From Parvimonas sp. oral taxon 393 str. F0440 (GTDB lineage Bacteria > Bacillota > Clostridia > Tissierellales > Peptoniphilaceae), in contig AFUS01000005.1 of NCBI GenBank assembly GCA_000223315.2, forward strand, positions 124,001-188,000: a DNA stretch of 64,000 nucleotides, read 5' to 3'. Both the position numbers and the translations under genes were made by a program. A model generated the notes under the pieces. The model did not search any database. It was not told the DNA's origin and saw only the letters and a program-made list of their open reading frames with translations. This document shows, piece after piece, positions 38,675-48,455 of this stretch (positions are counted from its first letter, which is position 1; every line of letters starts with the position of its first letter).

Positions 38675-41600
38675 TTAACAATTTTGCTTTAAAAATAGCA
38701 AATTTTCAACAAAATCAATACTTTCTTCTAATTTTTTCTTATCATAATTATAAATCAATTCAGCATCTTCATTAAAATTAAACTCTATTTTTCTAAATAA
38801 TGAATCAGAAATTCTGCCGATTAACTCTAAAATACCTCTATCTGTCTGTTCAAACTTAAATACAACTGATTTTTCTCTCTCAATTATTTTAATAAAATTC
38901 AACTCTGTAGAAATACTTTTCAAATATGACACATTCATAACATTTAATACTGTTTTTGGAACATCTCCAAATCTGTCAGTTAACTCATCATAGATTTCAT
39001 TAAAATCTTCTTTCGATGTTATTCCTGCAATTTTTCTATACATATCGATTTTTTGATTACTGTCTCCTATATAATTTGAAGGAATATATGCATCAACCGA
39101 AAGTTCTATTGTTGTTTGATTTTTAATTTGTAAATTTTCTCCCTTAACAGTTTTTATACTTTCTTCAAGCATTCTTACATACATTTCATAACCAATTGTT
39201 TCTATATGTCCGGATTGACATTCACCCAAGATATTTCCTGCCCCTCTAAGTTCTAAATCTCTCATAGCTATTTTAAAACCTGAACCAAATTCAGAAAAAT
39301 CTCTTATAGCCATAAGTCTTTTTTCTGAAATTTCAGTTAAAACTTTATCCTTTTCATAAGTGAAATATGCATAAGCTCTTCTAGTTGATCGTCCTATTCT
39401 TCCCTTTAACTGATAAAGTTGAGATAATCCCATTTTATCAGCATCATATATAATCATAGTATTACAATTTTTTATATCCATACCTGTTTCAATAATTGTA
39501 GTACATAATAATATATCATATTCTCCTTCTTGAAAATCATACATAATATTTTCTAACTCTTTGTTGGATAATTTACTATGTGCCATTGCAATTCTTGCAT
39601 CAGGAACAAGCTTTGACAATTCAACATACATCTTATCCATATCTTTAATTCTATTATATACAAAATAGACTTGTCCACCCCTATCTATTTCTTTATAAAT
39701 AGCTTCACGAATTACAGAATCATTATATTCTAAAACAAATGTAGCGATTGTTACTCTTTCCTCAGGTGCATCATCTAAAATACTCATATCTCTAATTCCT
39801 ACTAAGCTCATTTGCATAGTTCTTGGAATCGGTGTTGCAGATAGAGATAAGACATCAATATTTTCTTTAATTTTTTTAATGATTCTTTATGTTTAACCCC
39901 AAATCTTTGTTCTTCATCTATTATTAGAAGCCCTAAATCTTTAAATTCTAAATTCTTTGATAATAATTTATGCGTACCTATGAGTAAATTTACTTTCCCG
40001 TTTTTCACATTTTTTAAAATCTCTTTTTGTTTTACAGGACTTCTAAATCTGCTAAGCATTTCTATTTCAACAGGAAAATCTCCAATTCTTTCAATGGCAG
40101 TATTATAATGCTGTTGAGCAAGTATTGTAGTAGGAACTAAAAATGCAACCTGTTTATCATCCATCATAGCTTTAAAAGCTGCTCTTAAAGCTACTTCAGT
40201 CTTGCCGTAACCTACATCTCCACAAAGCAATCTATCCATAGGTTTAAATTGCTCCATATCTCTCTTGATTTCATTAATTGCCCTAAGCTGTGAATATGTT
40301 TCTTCATAAATAAAACTGTCTTCAAATTCTTTTTGCCATGTTGTATCTTCTGAAAATGCAAATCCTCTTATTTTATCCCTTTTCGCATATAGTTGAACTA
40401 AATCTATTGCAATTTCATCTAAAACTTTTTTAGCACGAGTTTTTGTTTTAACCCAATCATTAGAGCCCAATCTATTTAATTTTGGTCTATATCCGTCTTT
40501 TCCGATATATTTTTGAATTAAATTCATTTGATCTGTCGGAATATATAATTTATCATTTCCTTTATATAAAATTAAGATGTGATCCTTTACAATACCATCA
40601 ACTTCTATCTGTTGAATTCCTCTATATTCTCCAATTCCATGATTTTCATGAACAACAAAATCTCCGACATTTAAGTCAGTGTAATCTAGTAAGGTATCTT
40701 TACTTTTCTTTTTACTTTTTTAGAAGTCTTTTTTACAGTACCATAAATTTCTTTATGTGTTAAAAAAAGAACTTTTTGAATAGGATATTCAAATCCAGAT
40801 TCTAAATTTAATGTAGAAATCCCTAAAATAGAGCTTTTTAATTCAAATTCTAATCCTTGAAATATATTTGAATTTATATTCTCAGCAAATAAAATTTCCT
40901 TTAGGTTATTCGCTTTTTCAAATGAACCGGCAAAAATTACAATTTTATATCCTCTCTGCAATTTATATTTCAAACTCTGAAATAGCATATCAAATTTTCT
41001 ATTGAATATTTCAGACTCAATAGTTTTTAAATTTACTATACTTTTAGGATTTATTATTTTTGTTCTTTTCAAAAGTTGTGTAAAATTTATTACGCTAAAT
41101 TCTTTAATTCTTCTTAAGATATTTTCAAAAGGAATTAAAATATCTTTATGAGAATCTAAAATCTCTGCGTTTTCAATAGAAAAAAGTACATTTTCATGAA
41201 ATAAATTTTCTATTTCCAAATTTCTGTCATAAATTTTTAAAATATCTTCTGTGCAAACTATAGAATCTTGATCCAAATAATCTAAAAGTGTCGAATAACT
41301 ACCTTTTCTTATATAAGGTGAAATTAAATCCATATTTGAAATATGATAATTTTCCTTTAAATCATTATAAATTTGATAAAATTTTTCTGTTGCTTTTTCA
41401 ATATCTTTTCCAAATAATTTTAACTTTTGTAACTTCTCAATATCTTTATTCAAACCGTTTAAAATATTTTCAACATCTGCTTTTGATAATACCATTTCTT
41501 TTGCAGGTATTATTTCTACCTTCTGCAACTTTTCAACAGATCTTTGACTGTTTATGTCAAAAACACGTATAGAATCAACATCATCTCCAAATAACTCTAT

Positions 41601-42179
41601 TCTTATTGGATTTTTAAAATTTACAGGAAATATATCAAAAATAGATCCTCTTATTGAAAATTGTCCCTTTGCTTCAACAAAATCAACTCTATCATAATGC
41701 ATTTTAATTAAATTTTCTGTTAATTCTTTAAGATTTACTTCCGAATTTTCGTTAATGTAAATATAATGTGATTTAAAAAAATTTGGTGTACTTATCTTCT
41801 TTGACAAAGCACCTGCAGTTGTAATTATTATGAATTTTTCTTTAGAAATAAGTCTATTCATTATCTCTATTCTAATATTTTCAAGATTTGTTTCTAAACT
41901 ATTTATATTGTGAAATCTTATCTCAAAATTAGGATAAACTACAACTTTATCCCCTACTAAATTTTTTAATTCATCACAAAGTTCGTTAGCTCTATTATCA
42001 TTTTCGACCAATAAAACTAAATTTTTATTTGGCAAATCGTTGAAAATAGAATACACTAAATGGAACAAACTCTCTTTTATAAGTCCATTACAATAAATAG
42101 GAACATTATTTGATTTTAAATTTGAAATCATATCCAAATATGATTCATTATTCTTTAAAAAATCAATTAAAAAATTCAT
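38675..42179 (-). CDS. mfd: transcription-repair coupling factor Mfd (frameshifted twice in this sequence)
   Basis: Translocase that removes stalled RNA polymerase and recruits UvrA. The N-terminal UvrB-like half (40686-42179) contains YDRVDFVEAKGQFSIRGSIFDIFP. The RNA-polymerase-interacting part and helicase follow: LLCGDVGYGKTEVALRAAF (Walker A), VPTTILAQQHY, IIDEEQRFG, TTIIETGMDIKNCN and QLYQLKGRIGRS. The C-terminal domain ends near 38675. Two one-base losses are at plus-strand T6 40716-40721 and T7 near 39871-39877; restoring them gives SKKSKKKSKDTLLDYTDLNVGDFVVHENHG and KKIKENIDVLSLSATPIPRTMQ. Start ATG 42179 has AAGGGG upstream. Confidence 0.93.
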
Positions 42180-42197
42180 AAATAACCCCTTGTTCAC

Positions 42198-42228
42198 AAA
42201 AAATATAGAGGAATATTATTCCTCTATA
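42198..42228 (-). terminator. terminator between pth and mfd
   Basis: On the minus strand TATAGAGGAAT-aat-ATTCCTCTATA, an 11-bp perfect stem, followed by TTTTTT. The pth stop codon lies within it and the mfd start is 19 bases beyond. Confidence 0.85.
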
Positions 42229-42802
42229 CACATTCCATTAAATTTACACATTGCTTTGTCAACATCACTTTTTATTATTTCCTCAACTGCATCTGCGGAA
42301 ATTTCTAATACTTTTTTCAAAATTTTCTCCTCTGAAGATGAAAATTTACTTAAAACAAAATCTTTTAAATCCATATAATCCGGACATTTTCCAACACTTA
42401 CCCTTATTCTAGGAAAATTTTCTGTTTCCAAATGATAAATTATTGATCTTAAGCCATTATGTGTCCCAGCACTTCCCTTTTTTTAATTCTAACAGTACCA
42501 AAGGGAATATCTATATCGTCTAATATAACTATAATATTTTCCGGCTTTATTTTGAAATAATTTACTGCATCTATAACTGCTTCTCCGGACAAATTCATAT
42601 AAGTAAGTGGTTTTAAAAAAATACATTTTTTACCAAACATATTTATTTGACCGAAAAAAGATTTAAATTTTTCTTTATTCATATTGATACTATACTTTTC
42701 AGCTAATATATCAACAACTCCATAGCCTACATTATGTCTGGTTCCAACATAATTTTTGCCTGGGTTTCCAAGACCAACTATTAAATATACATTATCTTCC
42801 AT
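42216..42802 (-). CDS. pth: peptidyl-tRNA hydrolase (frameshifted in this sequence)
   Basis: Releases tRNA from prematurely dropped peptidyl-tRNA; essential. VYLIVGLGNPGKNYVGTRHNVGY carries the catalytic His and substrate Asn region, then FLKPLTYMNLSGEAV and [29 protein letters not shown]. The last segment only appears once one A is restored at a seven-base run (plus-strand 42478-42484), which joins the C-terminal 71 residues. The ATG at 42802 overlaps the prs end. Confidence 0.92.
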
Positions 42803-43754
42803 CAAATAGCATACTCACCGGTCTGTTGTTATTTATTCTATCAATAGCCTTTGCAAAATATTGTGCAACCGATACAACTTCAATTTTTCCACCTAAATTC
42901 TTTTCTTGAGGAATAGTATCTGTTACAACACATTTTTCAACTTTTGAATTAGCAATATTTTCAATTGCTTTCCCCGAAAATACTCCATGACTTGCAGTAA
43001 TATAAACTTTCTTTGCTCCCTTTGCTATTAAAGCATTTGCGGCATTTGTAATAGTTCCTGCAGTATCAATAATATCATCTACAATTATACAAGTTTTTCC
43101 TTCAATATCGCCTATAACATTCATTACTTCTGAAACATTTGGACGTGGTCTTCTCTTTTCCAAAATTGCTATAGGTAAATCTAAATAATTAGAGAAATTT
43201 CTAGCTCTTGTAACTCCACCTAAATCAGGAGAAACTACAACCATATCATTTTTATCTTCATCTTTTAATTCATCCTTGAAGAAATCTGCTAGTGGTTTAA
43301 TAGCAGAAAGATGATCTACAGGAATATCAAAATATCCTTGAATTTGTCCCGCATGTAAATCCATAGTTATAACTCTATCAGCACCTGATTTTTCAATCAA
43401 ATTAGCAACCAACTTTGCAGTTATCGGTTCTCTGGCTTTTGTCTTTCTGTCTTGTCTTGCATATCCATAATAAGGGATAACAACATTAATTCTTCCTGCT
43501 GAAGCTCTTTTAAAAGCATCAACCATAATTAACACTTCCATAAGATTGTCATTAGTAGGATTGCAAGTAGGTTGAATAATATAAACATCATAACCTCTTA
43601 CAGTCTCTTCAACTGAAAGATTAATTTCACCATCACTAAATTTCCCGATATTTATTTCCCCCAATGGCATATCAAGACATTTACAAATATCTTCTGCAAA
43701 CTTTCTATTTGCAGTTCCTGAAAAAATTTTCATAGGTCCAGTATAAGCTAACAT
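42792..43754 (-). CDS. prs: ribose-phosphate pyrophosphokinase
   Basis: Makes PRPP for nucleotide, histidine and tryptophan synthesis. The 320-residue product has MKIFSGTANRKFAEDICKCL, the ATP-binding GEINIGKFSDGEI, PYYGYARQDRK, the VITMDLHAGQIQGYFDIPVDHL block and the PRPP-binding loop CIIVDDIIDTAGTI. It lies 16 bases after glmU, the common glmU-prs-pth order. Confidence 0.97.
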   Translation of the reverse strand: MLAYTGPMKIFSGTANRKFAEDICKCLDMPLGEINIGKFSDGEINLSVEETVRGYDVYIIQPTCNPTNDNLMEVLIMVDAFKRASAGRINVVIPYYGYARQDRKTKAREPITAKLVANLIEKSGADRVITMDLHAGQIQGYFDIPVDHLSAIKPLADFFKDELKDEDKNDMVVVSPDLGGVTRARNFSNYLDLPIAILEKRRPRPNVSEVMNVIGDIEGKTCIIVDDIIDTAGTITNAANALIAKGAKKVYITASHGVFSGKAIENIANSKVEKCVVTDTIPQEKNLGGKIEVVSVAQYFAKAIDRINNNRPVSMLFDGR

Positions 43755-43770
43755 AATTCCTCCTAAAATA

Positions 43771-45156
43771 CTACTTTTTTATTTTTAAATTCTTTTTATA
43801 AACCCAATTTTCTTTTTCAAAAGTTTCACAACGTCCAATTACTAATGAACCTTCATTTTCTACGTCTGATACAACAGTTGTACCGGCAGCAATAAAAGTA
43901 TCATTTGCAATTTTTACCGGAGAAACTATATTGGAATTGCTACCCACAAAACAGCCATCTCCAATTTCAGAAATATGTTTGTTTTTTCCGTCATAATTTA
44001 CTAAAATACAACCGCAACCCATATTTACATCTTTACCTACAATTGCATCCCCAATATAGGATAAATGCCCTGCTTTAGTATTTTCTCCAACAGTTGAATT
44101 TTTAACTTCAACAAAATTTCCAATATGCACTGAATCTTTTAAAACACTCTTTGGTCTAAGATGTGCAAAAGGTCCCATAGTAACAGAATCGCCAACTGTA
44201 CTATTTTCTATGTAAGAACTCTTAATAACAACATCATTTCCTATATCAGAATTCTCTATAAAAGTATCTCCAGTTATATATACATTTTCTCCAATAACAG
44301 TATTTCCAATAATTCTAGCTCCACTTCCAATAAATGTATCTATTCCTATACTTATTCCCTTTTCAATAACAGTATTTTCTGGATTTTCCATTATAACACC
44401 ATTTCTCATATACTCTGAATTTATCCTATAACGCATAATTTTTTCAGCTTCAAATAATTGTAGCTTAGAATTTATACCATAAATTTCTTCAATGTCATCA
44501 AGTTTATAAGTTGAAACATTCTCTCCATCTTGAACTAAAACTTTAATTGCATCTGTAAGATATAATTCATTTTGAACATTATTTTGATCTATCTTTGTTA
44601 TTGAATTTTTTAATGCTTTTCCATTAAAAACATAAATTCCTGAATTTATTTCTTTGACTCTCTTTTCTTCAATAGTAGCATCCTTATCTTCAACTATTTT
44701 TAAAAATTTACCATTATTGTCTTTTATAATATGACCATATCCTGTAGTATCATCAATAAATGCTGTAAGAACAGTTGCTTTTGAATTCATAGCAATATGT
44801 TCTTCTAACAATTTTTGCAAAGTTTCTCCTTTTATTAAAGGAGTATCCCCACTCAAAATTAAAACATTATCGTCATCACTGATTTCATCTACAGCAAGTT
44901 GAACAGCATAACCTGTTCCATAAGGATATTCTTTACCGATTTTTTGTTCTTTATATAATACCTTATCTCCAAACTTATCTTCAACTTCAACTTTATTTTT
45001 CCCTACAATAATTATAGTTTTATCACTACCTGCATCACAACTAGCATCATAAACATAATCAATCAAAGTTCGATTAACTATTTTATGTAAAACCTTTGAT
45101 TTCTTACTTTTCATTCTAGTTCCTTCACCTGCAGCTAATATGATTGTAATATTCAT
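43771..45156 (-). CDS. glmU: bifunctional GlmU (GlcN-1-P acetyltransferase / GlcNAc-1-P uridyltransferase)
   Basis: Makes UDP-GlcNAc for peptidoglycan. The N-terminal nucleotidyltransferase starts MNITIILAAGEGTRMKSKKSKVLHKI and continues with YPYGTGYAVQLA and VLILSGDTPLI. A C-terminal left-handed beta-helix of hexapeptide repeats (from about residue 250) ends with the acetyltransferase site HIGNFVEVKNSTVGENTKAGHLSYIGDAIVG and NYDGKNKH. At 461 residues it matches the family. Confidence 0.97.
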   Translation of the reverse strand: MNITIILAAGEGTRMKSKKSKVLHKIVNRTLIDYVYDASCDAGSDKTIIIVGKNKVEVEDKFGDKVLYKEQKIGKEYPYGTGYAVQLAVDEISDDDNVLILSGDTPLIKGETLQKLLEEHIAMNSKATVLTAFIDDTTGYGHIIKDNNGKFLKIVEDKDATIEEKRVKEINSGIYVFNGKALKNSITKIDQNNVQNELYLTDAIKVLVQDGENVSTYKLDDIEEIYGINSKLQLFEAEKIMRYRINSEYMRNGVIMENPENTVIEKGISIGIDTFIGSGARIIGNTVIGENVYITGDTFIENSDIGNDVVIKSSYIENSTVGDSVTMGPFAHLRPKSVLKDSVHIGNFVEVKNSTVGENTKAGHLSYIGDAIVGKDVNMGCGCILVNYDGKNKHISEIGDGCFVGSNSNIVSPVKIANDTFIAAGTTVVSDVENEGSLVIGRCETFEKENWVYKKNLKIKK

Positions 45157-45264
45157 ACTCTAACTCCTAACTATAAAAATTTTTATAACATAATATAAAA
45201 TTTATTTAAATCTTAATTTTTTAGAAATAAATTCAGTTCTATTACTATGCATAAAACTACATTA

Positions 45265-45323
45265 ATTATATCGTAATTCCTTTTTGATTATTCTTTTATG
45301 GTAATTACGATGAAATTAATATA
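45265..45323. repeat. 59-bp palindromic repeat, copy 1
   Basis: ATCGTAATT...AATTACGAT arms about 25 bp apart; 58 of 59 bases match copy 2 at 45439-45497. Part of a palindrome cluster in the glmU upstream gap (45157-45604), which otherwise holds no gene. Confidence 0.85.
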
Positions 45324-45378
45324 TCATATTTTCCTTTTTAGCCATTTTTTTATTGTAAAATATGATGAAATTTTATTT
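45321..45378. repeat. diverged third member of the palindromic repeat family
   Basis: Same layout as the 59-bp repeats but with arms ATCATATTTT...AAAATATGAT and the same trailing GATGAAATT. Both arms have changed together, keeping the pairing. A further long-arm palindrome (AATTTTATTT...AAATAAAATT, 45369-45408) follows directly. Confidence 0.7.
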
Positions 45379-45410
45379 CTAATTCTTTTCAGAATTACAA
45401 ATAAAATTAT

Positions 45411-45433
45411 AGTTTATCACAAGGCATAAAACT
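45411..45433. repeat. short hairpin AGTTTAT-cacaaggc-ATAAAACT
   Basis: A near-identical copy of the hairpin at 45497-45520, preceding the second 59-bp repeat. It has one base fewer in the left arm. Confidence 0.7.
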
Positions 45434-45438
45434 TTTAA

Positions 45439-45497
45439 ATTATATCGTAATCCCTTTTTGATTATTCTTTTATGGTAATTACGATGAAATTAATATA
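45439..45497. repeat. 59-bp palindromic repeat, copy 2
   Basis: One mismatch to copy 1 (TAATTCC versus TAATCCC). Arms ATCGTAAT...ATTACGAT are preserved. Confidence 0.85.
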
Positions 45498-45520
45498 GTT
45501 TTATCACAAGGCATAAAACT
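45497..45520. repeat. short hairpin AGTTTTAT-cacaaggc-ATAAAACT
   Basis: Perfect eight-base arms around an eight-base loop, directly after 59-bp copy 2. Confidence 0.75.
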
Positions 45521-45604
45521 ATATTAATTATAACACATATACTTAAAAAAACAAAAGAGATATACGCAAATATATCCCTTTTAATCTAAATTTTTTTCTA
45601 ATTT

Positions 45605-46180
45605 TTAAATTTTTTTGAAATGTTTTTTTAAAATTTTATTTCCAATTACAACACCAAGTCCTCCTAATATAAATACAATTAAAAGATTAATCAATCCATA
45701 TGTTCCAGTTGAAAATTTTATCATCTCATTTATTGCACTCTCTGTAACTCCATTTTTTCCTACCCAAGTTTTCTTAAAAGATTCTAAGAAGAAATTTACC
45801 GGTATTATTTGCCCACATTCACTGCCAACTTGAATCAATCCAAAAGCTATAAATTGAGCAATTTTATTTTGATAACCCATATATGAAAGTATAATTTCTC
45901 CTATGATAAAGGCAATTGTATATGAAATAATCCATGGAAGATAAAATCCGACACCAGCCATTGCAATCAAATAAACACCTGAAAAAAGCAAAAAACTTCC
46001 TTTTTTCCCAACTTTATTACACATAAACACAAAAACAGTTCCTGCGAATAATCCTGCAATTCCAGGACTTATACAATGTGCATATGGTCCCAATGGGAAT
46101 AATGCAAATGTTACAATCATTGAAACAACCAAATTTAAAGCTCCTAAAATAGCAACTAAAACTAAATCTTTAATTTTCAT
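45605..46180 (-). CDS. ECF transporter S component, Trep_Strep/MptD-like family
   Basis: The 191-residue integral membrane protein has about six hydrophobic segments. MKIKDLVLVAILGALNLVVSMIVTF is the S-component N-terminus with small residues in helix 1 for docking to EcfT, and the whole product resembles the Trep_Strep family of putative substrate-capture subunits. The substrate is unknown; relatives in other Firmicutes sit with paired ABC exporters, as here, and some have been linked to heme or metal-chelate uptake. Start follows AAAGGAGG and overlaps the ATPase gene by 11 bases. Confidence 0.82.
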   Translation of the reverse strand: MKIKDLVLVAILGALNLVVSMIVTFALFPLGPYAHCISPGIAGLFAGTVFVFMCNKVGKKGSFLLFSGVYLIAMAGVGFYLPWIISYTIAFIIGEIILSYMGYQNKIAQFIAFGLIQVGSECGQIIPVNFFLESFKKTWVGKNGVTESAINEMIKFSTGTYGLINLLIVFILGGLGVVIGNKILKKHFKKI

Positions 46181-47588
46181 TTAATTTTCCTCCTTTTATC
46201 TTTTGAAAAATATTAGTTAATTGATTTTTTTCTTGTAAAATAAAATCTTCTGTTATTCTTCCGTCTTCAAGAAATATCACTCTATCTACAACCCTTGACA
46301 ACAATTCATAGTCGTGCGAAATTAATATTATTGCTTTATCTTTTGCTAAATTTTTTATAATATCCGAAATAATAATCATATTGTTAAAATCCAAACCGCT
46401 GGTAGGTTCATCTAAAATCAAAATATCAGAATCACTTTTTGCACAAATTCCCATAAGTAATCTTTGTTTTTCGCCACCTGAAAGAGAGAATGGATGAGAA
46501 TTTCTTTTATCATAAAGATTAATAGTTTTTAATATTTCTAAAACTTCATCTTCAGTTAAATCTTTTTTAGATAAGAAAAATTCTGAAAATACACTTTCTG
46601 AAAATAATTGATAATCTACATCCTGCATCAAGACAAATGGTAAACTTTTACTTGAAATTTTTCCAGAAGTTTTGTTATATATTCCAGAAATCAACTTAGA
46701 AATTGTAGATTTCCCAACGCCGTTTTTCCCTACAAGTCCAACTATTTCTCCTTTATAGACATCAAAAGAAATATCTTTGATAATATCTTTAAATATAAGA
46801 TTATTTATTTCTAATATTTTTTCTTCTCTACTACATCTATTTATATCTGTTAATTCTCTATCAAATGGATTTAAACTTCTAAGATCTTCTGCACTATAAT
46901 TTAAAGCATCTTTTCTATCTAAATTTACAATGAGCTTTCCATTGTTTATATGAATCAACCTATCAAAAATTTCTTTTAAATAAAAAATTCTATGTTCAAC
47001 AACGACAATGGTATATCCATTTTTCTTTAATTTTAGAAAAATTTCTTTCAACAACTCAATTCCCAAGTAATCCAAATTTGCAGAAGGCTCATCAAATATT
47101 AAAGTTTTTGCATCTAATATTGAAACGCATGCAATAGAGATTTTTTGCTTTTCGCCACCAGAAATTTCTAAAACATTTTTATTTAAAATATTAGAAATAC
47201 CAAAGAAGTTTGAAATATTTTTTATTTTTTCTACAATTTCTTTAACTTCATATCCTAGATTCTCCAAAGTAAAGGCTAGTTCAGAGGTTGTATTATCAGT
47301 AAAAAATTGTCCTCTTGGATTTTGAGAAACAGAACCTATTATTTTGCACAGCTCATAATTCTGACAATCCTTCGTATTTTTATCATCAATAACAATATTT
47401 CCTAAAAGTTCACCGTCATAAATATGCGGAATCAGCCCATTTATACATTTGTATATCGCAGATTTACCGGAACCGGAAGCTCCTGTTATTAACACCAACT
47501 CTCCTTTATTTATTTCAAAACTTATATCTTCTAAGGCTTTTTTATCAGAATCTTCATAAGTAAAACTTACATTTTCAAATTTTATCAA
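46170..47588 (-). CDS. ECF transporter ATPase with two fused nucleotide-binding domains
   Basis: Two ABC domains in one chain, replacing the usual EcfA/EcfA' pair. Domain 1: ITGASGSGKSA, signature ISGGEKQKIS, LIFDEPSANLD. Domain 2: LVGKNGVGKST, LSGGEKQRLL, LILDEPTSGLD. The start is best placed at TTG 47588, seven bases after GGGAGG; an ATG at 47612 is in frame but without a good site. Domain 1 Walker A ends Ser-Ala instead of Ser-Thr. Confidence 0.88.
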   Translation of the reverse strand: MIKFENVSFTYEDSDKKALEDISFEINKGELVLITGASGSGKSAIYKCINGLIPHIYDGELLGNIVIDDKNTKDCQNYELCKIIGSVSQNPRGQFFTDNTTSELAFTLENLGYEVKEIVEKIKNISNFFGISNILNKNVLEISGGEKQKISIACVSILDAKTLIFDEPSANLDYLGIELLKEIFLKLKKNGYTIVVVEHRIFYLKEIFDRLIHINNGKLIVNLDRKDALNYSAEDLRSLNPFDRELTDINRCSREEKILEINNLIFKDIIKDISFDVYKGEIVGLVGKNGVGKSTISKLISGIYNKTSGKISSKSLPFVLMQDVDYQLFSESVFSEFFLSKKDLTEDEVLEILKTINLYDKRNSHPFSLSGGEKQRLLMGICAKSDSDILILDEPTSGLDFNNMIIISDIIKNLAKDKAIILISHDYELLSRVVDRVIFLEDGRITEDFILQEKNQLTNIFQKIKGGKLNEN

Positions 47589-48267
47589 TAAATCCACCTC
47601 CCCAAGATGCAACTAGTAAAATCAACATAACAATAAAAATAAAATCTACTATATCAAACTTTTTATAGTATATTGAATTCATATTATCAGTGCACATCGC
47701 ACATCTTGTATATGCCGACTCCGTCATTTCATTTGCAATATTTGATGCTCTAAAAAGAGTCGGTACAATATAATATTCAAATCGTTTGATAGGTTTAGTA
47801 AATGAAACATCTATTCCTCTAAGTTTTAAGGAATTTTTTATAATTCTTTTTTCTGCAAAATAAATGGGAATAAATTTTAAAGTAATCGTACATGCAAATC
47901 TAATTTTTTTACCAAATCCCAATTTTCCTAAAACATAGATCAATTCACTCGTTCTTATATCTAAAACAATAAAACTTGCTATCATATATGTTGGACACAT
48001 CTTTACATTTGAATAACTGATAAAACCTATGAAGGAGAAAAATGAATCATCAGGCAACTTTATATAAAAAACTATATACAAACAAATAAGATAAAAAATT
48101 AGAAATTTTATAAATCTTTTAGTTTTTCCACTATAAATTAAAATTAAAGAACAGATGCAAAAATAAATAATATCTAATTTGAAATTATTCCACACTAAAA
48201 TTAATGTTCCAAAAATTAAATTCATAAAAATTAAGACAAATAAATTTATTCTACGCTGATTTAACAA
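47575..48267 (-). CDS. ECF transporter T component (EcfT-like)
   Basis: Membrane scaffold that couples the ATPase to the S component. About 230 residues with clustered hydrophobic segments, and the cytoplasmic coupling region KRIIKNSLKLRGIDVSF, close to the A-R-G signature of EcfT. The start is TTG 48267, seven bases after GGAGG. The frame extends further upstream, into the 66-bp repeat, but that part has no translation signal. It overlaps the ATPase gene. Confidence 0.82.
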   Translation of the reverse strand: MLNQRRINLFVLIFMNLIFGTLILVWNNFKLDIIYFCICSLILIYSGKTKRFIKFLIFYLICLYIVFYIKLPDDSFFSFIGFISYSNVKMCPTYMIASFIVLDIRTSELIYVLGKLGFGKKIRFACTITLKFIPIYFAEKRIIKNSLKLRGIDVSFTKPIKRFEYYIVPTLFRASNIANEMTESAYTRCAMCTDNMNSIYYKKFDIVDFIFIVMLILLVASWGGGFIDKI

Positions 48268-48294
48268 ATTAATTCCTCCAATCATTAAGAATAA

Positions 48295-48360
48295 TAAGAA
48301 CCCCACCCTTCCTCGATGCTTTGCATCGGGTGGGTACCCGGGAACCTTGTTGTTTCACAA
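48295..48360 (+). repeat. 66-bp terminator-linked hairpin repeat, copy 3 (tandem)
   Basis: Identical to the copy that follows at 48361. Contains CGATGC-ttt-GCATCG inside CCCACCC/GGGTGGG arms and GGTACCCGGGAACC. Confidence 0.92.
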
Positions 48361-48426
48361 TAAGAACCCCACCCTTCCTCGATGCTTTGCATCGGGTGGG
48401 TACCCGGGAACCTTGTTGTTTCACAA
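48361..48426 (+). repeat. 66-bp terminator-linked hairpin repeat, copy 4 (tandem)
   Basis: Begins exactly where copy 3 ends, with the same 66 bases. Its distal end touches the terminator at 48431-48452. Confidence 0.92.
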
Positions 48427-48430
48427 TATA

Positions 48431-48452
48431 AAGTGCTGTAAAAACAGCACTT
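48431..48452 (-). terminator. hairpin terminator after the second ABC exporter gene
   Basis: On the minus strand AAGTGCTGT-tttt-ACAGCACTT followed by a short TATATT tail. The weak U-tract suggests partial read-through into the ECF genes. Confidence 0.65.
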
Positions 48453-48455
48453 ATA

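Noticed and set aside
48295-48426. Tandem 66-bp units as the beginning of a CRISPR array
   Set aside because: The two units touch directly with no spacer, other copies are dispersed, and no cas gene is nearby.
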